From: Thermoleophilaceae bacterium
Lineage (GTDB): Bacteria; Actinomycetota; Thermoleophilia; Solirubrobacterales; Thermoleophilaceae
Reading direction: 5' to 3'
Assembly (NCBI GenBank): GCA_013811765.1
Contig: JACCUO010000021.1
Coordinates: 1 to 5,928 of the forward strand
DNA length: 5,928 bases
Position numbers and translations under genes: made by a program. Shown in pieces: positions 1 to 4,929 of the stretch; the stretch's first letter is position 1; every line of letters starts with the position of its first letter. The notes below the pieces were generated by a model. The model was given only the letters and a program-made list of their open reading frames with translations, ran no database searches and was not told the DNA's origin.

Positions 1-726
1 TCAGGCGGTCATGCCGCCGTCTACGGTCAAAGTGGTTCCGGTCACGTACGCGGCCTCCTCAGAGGCGAGGAAGCGCACACAGGCGGCCACCTCCTCGGGC
101 GTTCCAGCGCGCCGAAGCGGCACGGCCTTGATCGCCTCGTCGCCGAGATCCGCGGTCAGGTCGGTGCTGACGAAGCCGGGGGCCACCGCGTTCACGGTGA
201 CCTTCCGGCGCGCCACCTCGGCGGCCACGGTGCGCGTCACGGCGATCAGCCCGGCCTTCGACGCCGCGTAGTTGGCCTGCCCGGGGTTGCCCCGCAGCCC
301 GACCACCGACGCGATGTTGATAACGCGGCCGAAGCGGGCGCGCATCATCGGGCTGATCGCGCGGCGGATAAGCCGGAAGGCGCCGGAGAGGTTCGTGTCG
401 ATGACCTTGGCCCACGCCTCGTCGTCGATCTGGGGAGTCAGCGCGTCGGCGGCCACGCCCGCGTTGTTGACGAGCACGAGCACCGGGCCAAAGTGCTCCT
501 TGAGGGCTGAGAGCAGCGCGTCCGGCGTGGCCGGGTCGGCCACGTCGCCCTGGAGGGCCACGGCCTTTCCGCCCGCGGCCTCGATCTCCCCGACGACCTC
601 GTTGGCGGCGTCCTCGCCGCTGTGGTAGTTGACGCCCACGGGCCAGCCTTCGCCCGCCAGCGCGCGGGCGGTGGCCGCACCGATGCCCCGCGAGCCGCCG
701 GTCACGAGCGCGCAGCCCTCACGCAT
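1..726 (-). CDS. fabG: 3-oxoacyl-ACP reductase FabG (SDR family)
   Basis: Reduces 3-oxoacyl-ACP to 3-hydroxyacyl-ACP with NADPH in type II fatty-acid synthesis, in the cytoplasm. The 241-residue protein is complete and of normal family length. Visible motifs are the Rossmann glycine motif TGGSRGIG (residues 9-16), DV at 61-62, NNAG (87-90), and the full short-chain dehydrogenase catalytic set: Asn112, Ser140 (in INIAS), Tyr153 and Lys157 (in YAASK). The C-terminal motif VTGTTLTVDGGM is typical of FabG. The ATG at 724-726 is supported by a GGGGAG Shine-Dalgarno sequence 6 nt upstream and by the start lying just before the first beta strand. The start overlaps the end of fabH by 8 nt, so the two are co-transcribed and probably translationally coupled. 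The SDR family is broad and the exact substrate is inferred, but pairing with fabH and the close FabG fit make another reductase role less likely. Confidence 0.93.
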   Translation of the reverse strand: MREGCALVTGGSRGIGAATARALAGEGWPVGVNYHSGEDAANEVVGEIEAAGGKAVALQGDVADPATPDALLSALKEHFGPVLVLVNNAGVAADALTPQIDDEAWAKVIDTNLSGAFRLIRRAISPMMRARFGRVINIASVVGLRGNPGQANYAASKAGLIAVTRTVAAEVARRKVTVNAVAPGFVSTDLTADLGDEAIKAVPLRRAGTPEEVAACVRFLASEEAAYVTGTTLTVDGGMTA

Positions 727-1735
727 CGGGGGCTCCCCACTCGATCGTCATGGCGCCCCACGTGAAGCCGGCGCCGAAGGCGGAGATGAGCACGCGCGCC
801 CCGGGCACGAGCATTCCGGCCCGCTGAGCCTCCACGAGCGCGATGGGGATCGTGGCCGCGGAGGTGTTGGCGTAGGTGCCGATGCAGTCGATGACGCGAT
901 CCGCGGGCAGGCCGAGGCGCTCGCCGACCGCTTTCAGGATGCGGCCGTTGGCTTGGTGGTACACGAAGACGTCGATGTCCTCCAGCGCGAGCCCGCCGGC
1001 CTCTGCGGCCTGCTCGGTGGACTCGCTCAGCCGCCTCACCGCATGTTTGAAGGTGTCCTGCCCGGCCATGCGCACGAGGCGCTCTTCGTTGGTCGCGTAG
1101 ATCAGCTCGGGCCCGTCGACGCCATCGGAGCCCTGCACCGCCGGCCCGAGTCGCGCGGGGCCCCCGGCCGTGACAACAGCGGCTCCTGCCCCGTCGCCGA
1201 ACAGGCCGGCGGTGGGCCGGTCGTCAGGGTCGAGGAGTCGGCTCATGATCTCTGCGCCCACCACGAGCACGCGCTCGGCGCGCCCCGCCTCGACCTGGGC
1301 GGCCGCGAGGTCGAGCGCCGAGACAAAGCCGGTGCAGGCGGCGCCGATGTCGATGGCGGCGACGTGTCCTGCTCCCAGCTCGGCGACCACGAGCGGCGCG
1401 GCATTGGGCAGCAGCTTGTCCTGGCTCGTGGTGGCCACAAGCACGAGGTCGAGCGAGGTGGCCTCGACCCCCGCGTTCTCGAGCGCCTCTCTCGCGGCGA
1501 CCGCCGCCAGGGCGACGAGCGTGGCGTCCGGGGCCGCGTGGCGGCGCTCCTGGATACCGGTGCGGGTCTCGATCCAACCGTCGGCGACCCCGAGCCTGCG
1601 GGCGATCGGCTCGTTGGGGACCACCTTCGGCGGCACCGCCATGCCGAGGCCGGCGATGCCGGCCGTGCGCAGGGGCGCAGAGGCGCCGTTTGAGGACAGC
1701 AGCGCGGCCGCGCCGGGGTGTTCGCCGGGGTGCAT
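719..1735 (-). CDS. fabH: beta-ketoacyl-ACP synthase III (FabH)
   Basis: Condenses an acyl-CoA primer with malonyl-ACP to start type II fatty-acid synthesis. From the ATG at 1733-1735 the protein has 338 residues, slightly longer than typical FabH (about 317-330) because of a roughly 20-residue N-terminal lead before the first core strand (TAGIAGLGMAVP). Seen in the sequence: WIETRTGIQERR; the nucleophile Cys134 in GAACTGFVSA; His260 in VYHQANGRI; Asn290 in YANTSAAT; the GDGAGAA glycine loop; and the C-terminal FGAGFTWGAMTIEW. This is the intact Cys-His-Asn triad of FabH enzymes. The frame stays open upstream to 1825, but that extension would cross two strong palindromes and has no family-like content, so I take the 1735 start. 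No clear Shine-Dalgarno precedes it, so a leaderless or near-leaderless mRNA is possible. Primer preference (acetyl-, isobutyryl- or longer CoA) cannot be read from this. Confidence 0.92.
   Translation of the reverse strand: MHPGEHPGAAALLSSNGASAPLRTAGIAGLGMAVPPKVVPNEPIARRLGVADGWIETRTGIQERRHAAPDATLVALAAVAAREALENAGVEATSLDLVLVATTSQDKLLPNAAPLVVAELGAGHVAAIDIGAACTGFVSALDLAAAQVEAGRAERVLVVGAEIMSRLLDPDDRPTAGLFGDGAGAAVVTAGGPARLGPAVQGSDGVDGPELIYATNEERLVRMAGQDTFKHAVRRLSESTEQAAEAGGLALEDIDVFVYHQANGRILKAVGERLGLPADRVIDCIGTYANTSAATIPIALVEAQRAGMLVPGARVLISAFGAGFTWGAMTIEWGAPDA
733..738 (-). promoter_or_regulatory. Ribosome binding site of fabG
   Basis: On the minus strand the sequence is GGGGAG followed by 6 nt and then the ATG of fabG. 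It lies inside the last codons of fabH, which agrees with translational coupling of the two genes. Confidence 0.65.
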
Positions 1736-1741
1736 GCTGCA

Positions 1742-1770
1742 AGTGTCATCCCCGTCGCGGGGATCAGGTA
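1742..1770 (-). promoter_or_regulatory. Possible fabH promoter
   Basis: Read on the minus strand, a GACACT hexamer (plus 1742-1747) lies 6 nt before the fabH ATG, like the -10 boxes of the two antitoxin genes in this window. A weak -35-like TACCTG (plus 1765-1770) is 17 nt further upstream. That 17-nt spacer is exactly the inverted repeat at 1748-1764. The hexamers match consensus only partly, so this is a suggestion based on spacing and context. Confidence 0.3.
1748..1764. promoter_or_regulatory. Inverted repeat, candidate operator near fabH
   Basis: ATCCCCGTCGCGGGGAT is a perfect 7-bp inverted repeat with a 3-nt centre, 12 bp upstream of the fabH start. Its position over the probable fabH promoter suggests a repressor site, for instance for a fatty-acid regulator, but no known motif is recognised with certainty. 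As RNA it could only matter if transcription started upstream of it. Confidence 0.45.
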
Positions 1771-1787
1771 ACGCCCGGGACCCGCAT

Positions 1788-1805
1788 ACCCCCCGATCGG
1801 GGGGT
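1788..1805. promoter_or_regulatory. 18-bp perfect palindrome in the fabH/narK divergent region
   Basis: ACCCCCCGATCGGGGGGT reads identically on both strands. It shares the CCCCG/CGGGG half-site with the inverted repeat at 1748-1764, with a 2-nt rather than 3-nt centre. It lies between the two divergent genes, about 130 bp upstream of the transporter start. Zero loop length argues for a dimeric protein-binding site rather than an RNA hairpin. Confidence 0.5.
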
Positions 1806-1890
1806 TGGCCGCAAATTGCAGACACCGGACGGAAAAGCGCGGTTCACAGCTTGGAAATGCTGCGCTCACCGAGCCGACACCGCCTGCCCT

Positions 1891-1896
1891 TAGCTT
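1891..1896 (+). promoter_or_regulatory. Weak candidate -10 box for the transporter gene
   Basis: TAGCTT fits the loose actinobacterial TAnnnT pattern. It would give a 5' leader of about 34 nt carrying the GGGAGGA ribosome site. No convincing -35 box stands 16-18 bp upstream, so this is a low-confidence pick within the 201-bp intergenic region. Confidence 0.2.
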
Positions 1897-1925
1897 GCCG
1901 GTCGAGCAGGTCAACCCCAGGGTCC

Positions 1926-1932
1926 GGGAGGA
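1926..1932 (+). promoter_or_regulatory. Ribosome binding site that decides the narK start
   Basis: GGGAGGA ends 4 nt before a TTG (1937) and 16 nt before an in-frame ATG (1949). The spacing favours initiation at the TTG, though 4 nt is slightly short. The ATG is the fallback start. Confidence 0.55.
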
Positions 1933-1936
1933 CGCA

Positions 1937-3487
1937 TTGAGCACTTCGATGGAGACAACCGTCGCCGACCGTGCCGCTGATCACGCAGTTAAGCGGCCCA
2001 GCGCCAGGGGCCGCTGGATCGACCACTGGGAGCCCGAGAACGAGGCGTTCTGGGAGAGCACCGGGAGGAGCATCGCCCGCAAGAACCTCATCTTCTCCAT
2101 CTTCGCCGAGCACATCGGCTTCAGCATCTGGGTGCTGTGGACGATCATCGTCATCAACCTGGCCAACGTCGGCATCACGATGTCGATCTCCGAGCTCTTC
2201 CTGCTCGTGGCGGTCCCCAACTTGGTCGGCGCGGCGCTGCGGATCCCGTACACCTTCGCGGTGCCGAAGTTCGGCGGGCGGGCCTGGACCACGATCAGCG
2301 CGTCGCTGCTGTTCATCCCGGCGCTGCTGCTCGCGACCGTCGTGCCGAGCGGATGGCTTGCCGACCAGAGCCATTCCACCCAGCTGTGGGTCCTGCTCGG
2401 ATGCGCTGCCACCGCCGGCTTCGGCGGGGGCAACTTCTCCTCCTCGATGGCCAACATCTCGTTCTTCTACCCCGAGGGCAAGAAGGGCTTCGCGCTCGGC
2501 ATCAACGCCGCCGGGGGCAACCTCGGGGTGGCCGTGGCCCAGCTTGTCGTGCCGCTCGTGATCATCGTCGGGATCCCGGCTGCGGCGGTGAAGCTCCCCG
2601 AGCACGAGGTGCACCTGGCCTACGCCGGAGTGATGTGGCTGCCGTTCATCGCGATCGCGGCGATCGGCGCGTGGCTGTACATGGACAGCCTCACCCAGGC
2701 AAAGGCAGACACGAAGTCCTACGTGACCTCGCTGCGCTACAGCCAGACGTGGATCATGTCCTTCCTCTACATCGGCACGTTCGGCTCGTTCATCGGCTTC
2801 TCGTTCGCGCTGCCGCTGGTGATCAAGACCACCTTCCCCGAGTTCCTGGGCGGCCATCCCTTCATCGCCACCTACCTGGCGGGACTCGGATTCGTGGGCG
2901 CGCTGATCGGCTCGATCGCGCGGCCGCTTGGCGGCTGGCTGTCGGACCGCGTTGGCGGCGCCAGGGTAACCCTGGCGGTGTTCCTGGGGATGGCCGCTTT
3001 CACCGCGGCGGCGATCGTGGGCGTCGAGGAGCGCAGCTTCCCTCTGTTCTTCGGCTCCTACATGTTCATCTTCCTGCTTGCCGGCATGGGCAACGGCTCG
3101 ACGTATCGGATGATCCCCTCGATCTTCGCGGTGCTCGGCCGCAAGGAAGCCGAGGAGAAGGGGCTCGACCCCAAGGAGAGCGCGGTGGAGTTCAAGCGGC
3201 GGGCGGCGGCGGTGATCGGCATCACCGGCGCGATCGGCGCCTTCGGCGGCTTTCTCATCCTCGTTGTGATCCGCCAGGCGAGCCTTGGGGTCTCCGCGCT
3301 GGTCAAGGCGGCCGAGACACCGGCGGACAAGGTGGCGGTGGCGGCGGCCCACGCCGACTGGTCGGTACCGGCCCTGTGGGTCTTCCTCGGCTCCTACGTG
3401 GTGTTCGCCGGCGTGACCTGGTTCTTCTATCTGCGCAAGAGCCTCGCCACCAAGAAGATCCCGAGCCTGGCCTACGCTGGGGTGTGA
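1937..3487 (+). CDS. narK: NarK-type nitrate/nitrite transporter (MFS)
   Basis: Inner-membrane transporter of the nitrate/nitrite porter family, moving nitrate in (by proton symport) or exchanging nitrate for nitrite. From the TTG at 1937 it has 516 residues, with about 12 hydrophobic segments after a hydrophilic N-terminus of about 50 residues. The first nitrate signature is clear: GFGGGNFSSSMANISFF (residues 161-177), followed by PEGKKGFALGINAAGGNLGV. The second, GITGAIGAFGGF, is at 428-439. Arg102 (LRIPYTF) and Arg329 (IARPLGG) sit where the family's two substrate-binding arginines are expected. GWLSDRVGGARVT (333-345) is the MFS loop motif. A charged loop of about 35 residues (402-425) precedes the second signature, as in several NarK proteins. 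The frame is open to 1805, but the ribosome site selects 1937; the alternative is the ATG at 1949. No nitrate or nitrite reductase gene is in the window, so whether it serves assimilation or respiration is unknown. Confidence 0.9.
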   Translation: MSTSMETTVADRAADHAVKRPSARGRWIDHWEPENEAFWESTGRSIARKNLIFSIFAEHIGFSIWVLWTIIVINLANVGITMSISELFLLVAVPNLVGAALRIPYTFAVPKFGGRAWTTISASLLFIPALLLATVVPSGWLADQSHSTQLWVLLGCAATAGFGGGNFSSSMANISFFYPEGKKGFALGINAAGGNLGVAVAQLVVPLVIIVGIPAAAVKLPEHEVHLAYAGVMWLPFIAIAAIGAWLYMDSLTQAKADTKSYVTSLRYSQTWIMSFLYIGTFGSFIGFSFALPLVIKTTFPEFLGGHPFIATYLAGLGFVGALIGSIARPLGGWLSDRVGGARVTLAVFLGMAAFTAAAIVGVEERSFPLFFGSYMFIFLLAGMGNGSTYRMIPSIFAVLGRKEAEEKGLDPKESAVEFKRRAAAVIGITGAIGAFGGFLILVVIRQASLGVSALVKAAETPADKVAVAAAHADWSVPALWVFLGSYVVFAGVTWFFYLRKSLATKKIPSLAYAGV

Positions 3488-3492
3488 GCGGA

Positions 3493-3521
3493 GCAGCCGC
3501 CGGCTGCCTCGAGCGGCGCTC
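3493..3521 (+). terminator. Two hairpins after narK, possible terminator
   Basis: Six nt past the transporter stop lies GCAGCC-GCC-GGCTGC (3493-3507), a 6-bp stem with a 3-nt loop. Right behind it is GAGCG-G-CGCTC (3511-3521). No T-tract follows (the next bases are TTCCTC), so a classical intrinsic terminator is not shown. GC-rich hairpins without a T-tail are common at actinobacterial gene ends. It separates narK from the toxin-antitoxin promoter. Confidence 0.4.
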
Positions 3522-3530
3522 TTCCTCGCC

Positions 3531-3547
3531 GTGCTACACTGTCGCAC
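3531..3547 (+). promoter_or_regulatory. Extended -10 promoter of the Phd/PIN module, leaderless
   Basis: TGC-TACACT (3532-3540) is an extended -10 box ending 7 nt before the antitoxin ATG at 3548. Transcription would therefore begin at or next to the start codon. No Shine-Dalgarno is present, which agrees with a leaderless mRNA. The box sits inside a short inverted repeat, GTGC (3531-3534) and GCAC (3544-3547), a possible half-site pair for autoregulation by the antitoxin. Confidence 0.5.
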
Positions 3548-3790
3548 ATGGAGGTTGGAGTTCGCGAACTTCGCAACCACACTGCGGACGTGATCGCCGC
3601 GGTGGAGTCGGGGGAGCGCGTCACGCTCACCGTCCGCGGCGACCCCGTGGCGGACATCGTCCCCCACGGGCGCAGGACGCGCTGGCTGGACGGCGGTCGT
3701 CTGGGGAGCGAGCTCACCGAGCGCGCGGCCGATCCCGCCCTGGCCGACGATCTCGCGGCGCTGGCCGGCCAGACCATCGACGAGCTTTGA
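3548..3790 (+). CDS. Phd/YefM-family antitoxin
   Basis: An 80-residue antitoxin that should bind and neutralise the PIN toxin encoded directly downstream and, with it, repress its own promoter. The N-terminal half is the Phd/YefM DNA-binding fold: VGVRELRNHTADVIAAVESGERVTLTV in two blocks (residues 3-17 and 18-29), then the strand RGDPVADIVP (30-39). The acidic, alanine-rich C-terminal tail (ADPALADDLAALAGQTIDEL, 61-80) is the usual flexible toxin-binding segment. The length is normal. The start is the only ATG near the fold's beginning, and it directly follows the extended -10 box. The stop TGA overlaps the toxin start as TTGA, so the pair is translated together. Confidence 0.87.
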   Translation: MEVGVRELRNHTADVIAAVESGERVTLTVRGDPVADIVPHGRRTRWLDGGRLGSELTERAADPALADDLAALAGQTIDEL

Positions 3791-4194
3791 GCGCCCTCAC
3801 CGCGGGGCTGCTCGACACGTCCGTCTTCATCGCCAACGAGAGCGGGCGACCCCTCGGGACCCTGCCGGGACGCGTCGCGGTCTCCGTCGTGACGATCGGC
3901 GAGCTGCAGCTCGGGGTCCTCGCCACACCGGATCCCGAGCTCCGCGCCCGCCGCGCCGACACTCTCGCACTCGCACGAACCGCCGACCCACTGCCGATCA
4001 CCGAAGCCGTCATGGTCGCCTGGGCCAGGCTTGTCAACGACTGTCGCGCAGCGGATATTCACCGCACCATCAGGTTCACGGACGCGCTGATCGCCGCCAC
4101 CGCCGTAGAACACGGCCTGCCTGTCGTGACCCAGGACGAGGACTTCGGTCAGATCGCGCGCGCGCACCCTTCACTCACCGTCGCCCGCGTCTGA
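3787..4194 (+). CDS. PIN-domain toxin (VapC/FitB-like), partner of the Phd antitoxin
   Basis: A 135-residue PIN-domain protein, expected to be a Mg-dependent ribonuclease that blocks translation by cutting RNA when free of antitoxin. The expected acidic residues are present: Asp10 in LLDTSVFIA, Glu39 in VTIGELQLG, Asp99 in FTDALIAATA, and Asp117/Asp119 in VVTQDEDF. Length is normal for VapC. The reading frame stays open far upstream into the transporter gene, so the start must be chosen by context. TTG at 3787-3789 overlaps the antitoxin stop by 4 nt (TTGA) and lies 9 codons before the first PIN aspartate; no ATG or GTG precedes the domain in a suitable place. The rare TTG and weak ribosome site would keep toxin output below antitoxin, as usual in these modules. 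The RNA target is unknown. Confidence 0.86.
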   Translation: MSALTAGLLDTSVFIANESGRPLGTLPGRVAVSVVTIGELQLGVLATPDPELRARRADTLALARTADPLPITEAVMVAWARLVNDCRAADIHRTIRFTDALIAATAVEHGLPVVTQDEDFGQIARAHPSLTVARV

Positions 4195-4222
4195 GGTCGG
4201 GGCTGGACGACAGTCGGGGTGG

Positions 4223-4251
4223 ATGGTATTTCGATGGTATTCTTCTACCAT
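4223..4251 (+). promoter_or_regulatory. Promoter and candidate operator of the AbrB/PIN module
   Basis: The extended -10 box TGG-TATTCT (4235-4243) ends 6 nt before the ATG at 4250, predicting a leaderless mRNA; no Shine-Dalgarno is seen. The same 29 bp carry an 8-bp direct repeat ATGGTATT (4223-4230 and 4234-4241, 11-bp period). They also carry a perfect inverted repeat ATGGTA-N6-TACCAT (4234-4239, 4246-4251) whose right arm contains the first bases of the start codon. This is the expected layout for an autoregulating AbrB-type antitoxin. The region is also AT-rich compared with its surroundings. Confidence 0.6.
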
Positions 4252-4495
4252 GCGAACCACCATCGATGCTGCAGGGCGGGTGGTGGTCCCCAAGGTCCTT
4301 CGTGACGCGCTCGGGATCGCCGGACCGGCCGAGGTCGAGGTATCCCTGGTTGACGGGCACCTCGAGATCGACGTGCCCACCACCCCTGTCCGACTCGAGC
4401 GCCGTGGGCGTGGACTGGTCGCAATCACCGACGTGAACATGCCGGAATTGACCAGTGAGACGGTCAGGGACGTGCTCGAGCGAACCCGGCGGTGA
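4250..4495 (+). CDS. AbrB/MazE-type (SpoVT-AbrB fold) antitoxin
   Basis: An 81-residue protein with an N-terminal swapped-hairpin DNA-binding domain: MRTTIDAAGRVVVPKVLRDALGI (residues 1-23, given in parts as TIDAAGRVVVPK and LRDALGI), then EVEVSLVDGHLEI (28-40). The GRVVVPK motif and following LR-LG helix are hallmarks of AbrB-family VapB antitoxins. The C-terminal part (ELTSETVRDVLERTRR, 66-81) is a charged helix suited to toxin binding. An upstream in-frame ATG at 4223 would add 9 residues unlike the family and would start inside the promoter, so I use 4250. The stop overlaps the toxin start as GTGA. It should neutralise the downstream PIN toxin and repress the promoter through the ATGGTA repeats. 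Confidence 0.87.
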   Translation: MRTTIDAAGRVVVPKVLRDALGIAGPAEVEVSLVDGHLEIDVPTTPVRLERRGRGLVAITDVNMPELTSETVRDVLERTRR

Positions 4496-4911
4496 TCGCC
4501 TTTGACACGAGCGTCCTCGTAGCCGGGTTCAGCTCATGGCACGAGCACCACGAGAGCGCTGTCGCGAGCCTCGACGCTGCGGCCGAGCCCGTCCTGATCG
4601 CCCACTGCGCATTGGAGACGGTGTCGACCCTGACGCGGATGCCGGAGCCCCTGCGAGTCGCGGCAGACGATGTCGTGCTCTACCTGCGGTCCTGGTTCGG
4701 CTCGGAGCTGATCGCTCTCGACGCGCTGGCTTCCTCGACATTGATGGACGAGCTCGTCGGCCGGCGGATCGACGGTGGCGCGGTATATGACGGGCTCGTG
4801 GCCGCTACGGCACGCGCTCATGGTGCGACGCTCACGAGCGCCGACCGCCGAGCCCGAGAGACCTACTCGGCGCTCGATGTATCGGTGGTCTGGCTGGCGG
4901 GGATTGCCTGA
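4492..4911 (+). CDS. PIN-domain toxin (VapC-like), partner of the AbrB antitoxin
   Basis: A 139-residue PIN-domain protein, predicted Mg-dependent ribonuclease toxin. Acidic residues expected in the active site are Asp5 in IAFDTSVLVAGF, Glu42 in CALETVSTLTRM, Asp100 in VYDGLVAATA, and Asp118 in TLTSADRRA. It starts with GTG at 4492-4494, overlapping the antitoxin stop by 4 nt, so translation is coupled. Its sequence is clearly different from the PIN protein at 3787-4194 (different start, middle region and C-terminus), so the two modules are not a recent duplication. It ends 18 nt before the convergent cyclase gene, with no visible terminator between them. Confidence 0.87.
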   Translation: MIAFDTSVLVAGFSSWHEHHESAVASLDAAAEPVLIAHCALETVSTLTRMPEPLRVAADDVVLYLRSWFGSELIALDALASSTLMDELVGRRIDGGAVYDGLVAATARAHGATLTSADRRARETYSALDVSVVWLAGIA

Positions 4912-4929
4912 CCCGGGGCGTTCTGGCTG

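Noticed and set aside
629..1693. A 354-codon open frame on the plus strand opposite fabH.
   Set aside because: A shadow of fabH with no recognisable domain; the minus strand has a complete catalytic triad.
1736..1825. A 30-residue N-terminal extension of FabH (start at 1825).
   Set aside because: It crosses both palindromes, has no resemblance to FabH N-termini, and the ATG at 1735 already leaves enough residues before the first core strand.
1844..3667. A 607-codon open frame on the minus strand opposite the transporter gene.
   Set aside because: Its composition (Arg, Asp, His, Gln and Glu rich) is that of an antisense shadow of GC-rich coding DNA; the plus strand encodes a clear NarK protein with signatures.
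2137..3786. A long in-frame N-terminal extension of the first PIN toxin.
   Set aside because: It overlaps narK and the Phd gene in another frame and shows low-complexity Arg/Gly/His composition; the PIN domain begins only after 3787.
4223..4249. The upstream ATG at 4223 as start of the AbrB antitoxin.
   Set aside because: The added residues do not fit the family, and the codon lies in the promoter/operator repeat.
4912..4929. A bidirectional terminator between the convergent toxin and cyclase genes.
   Set aside because: Only 18 bp are available, with no stem-loop or T-tract.
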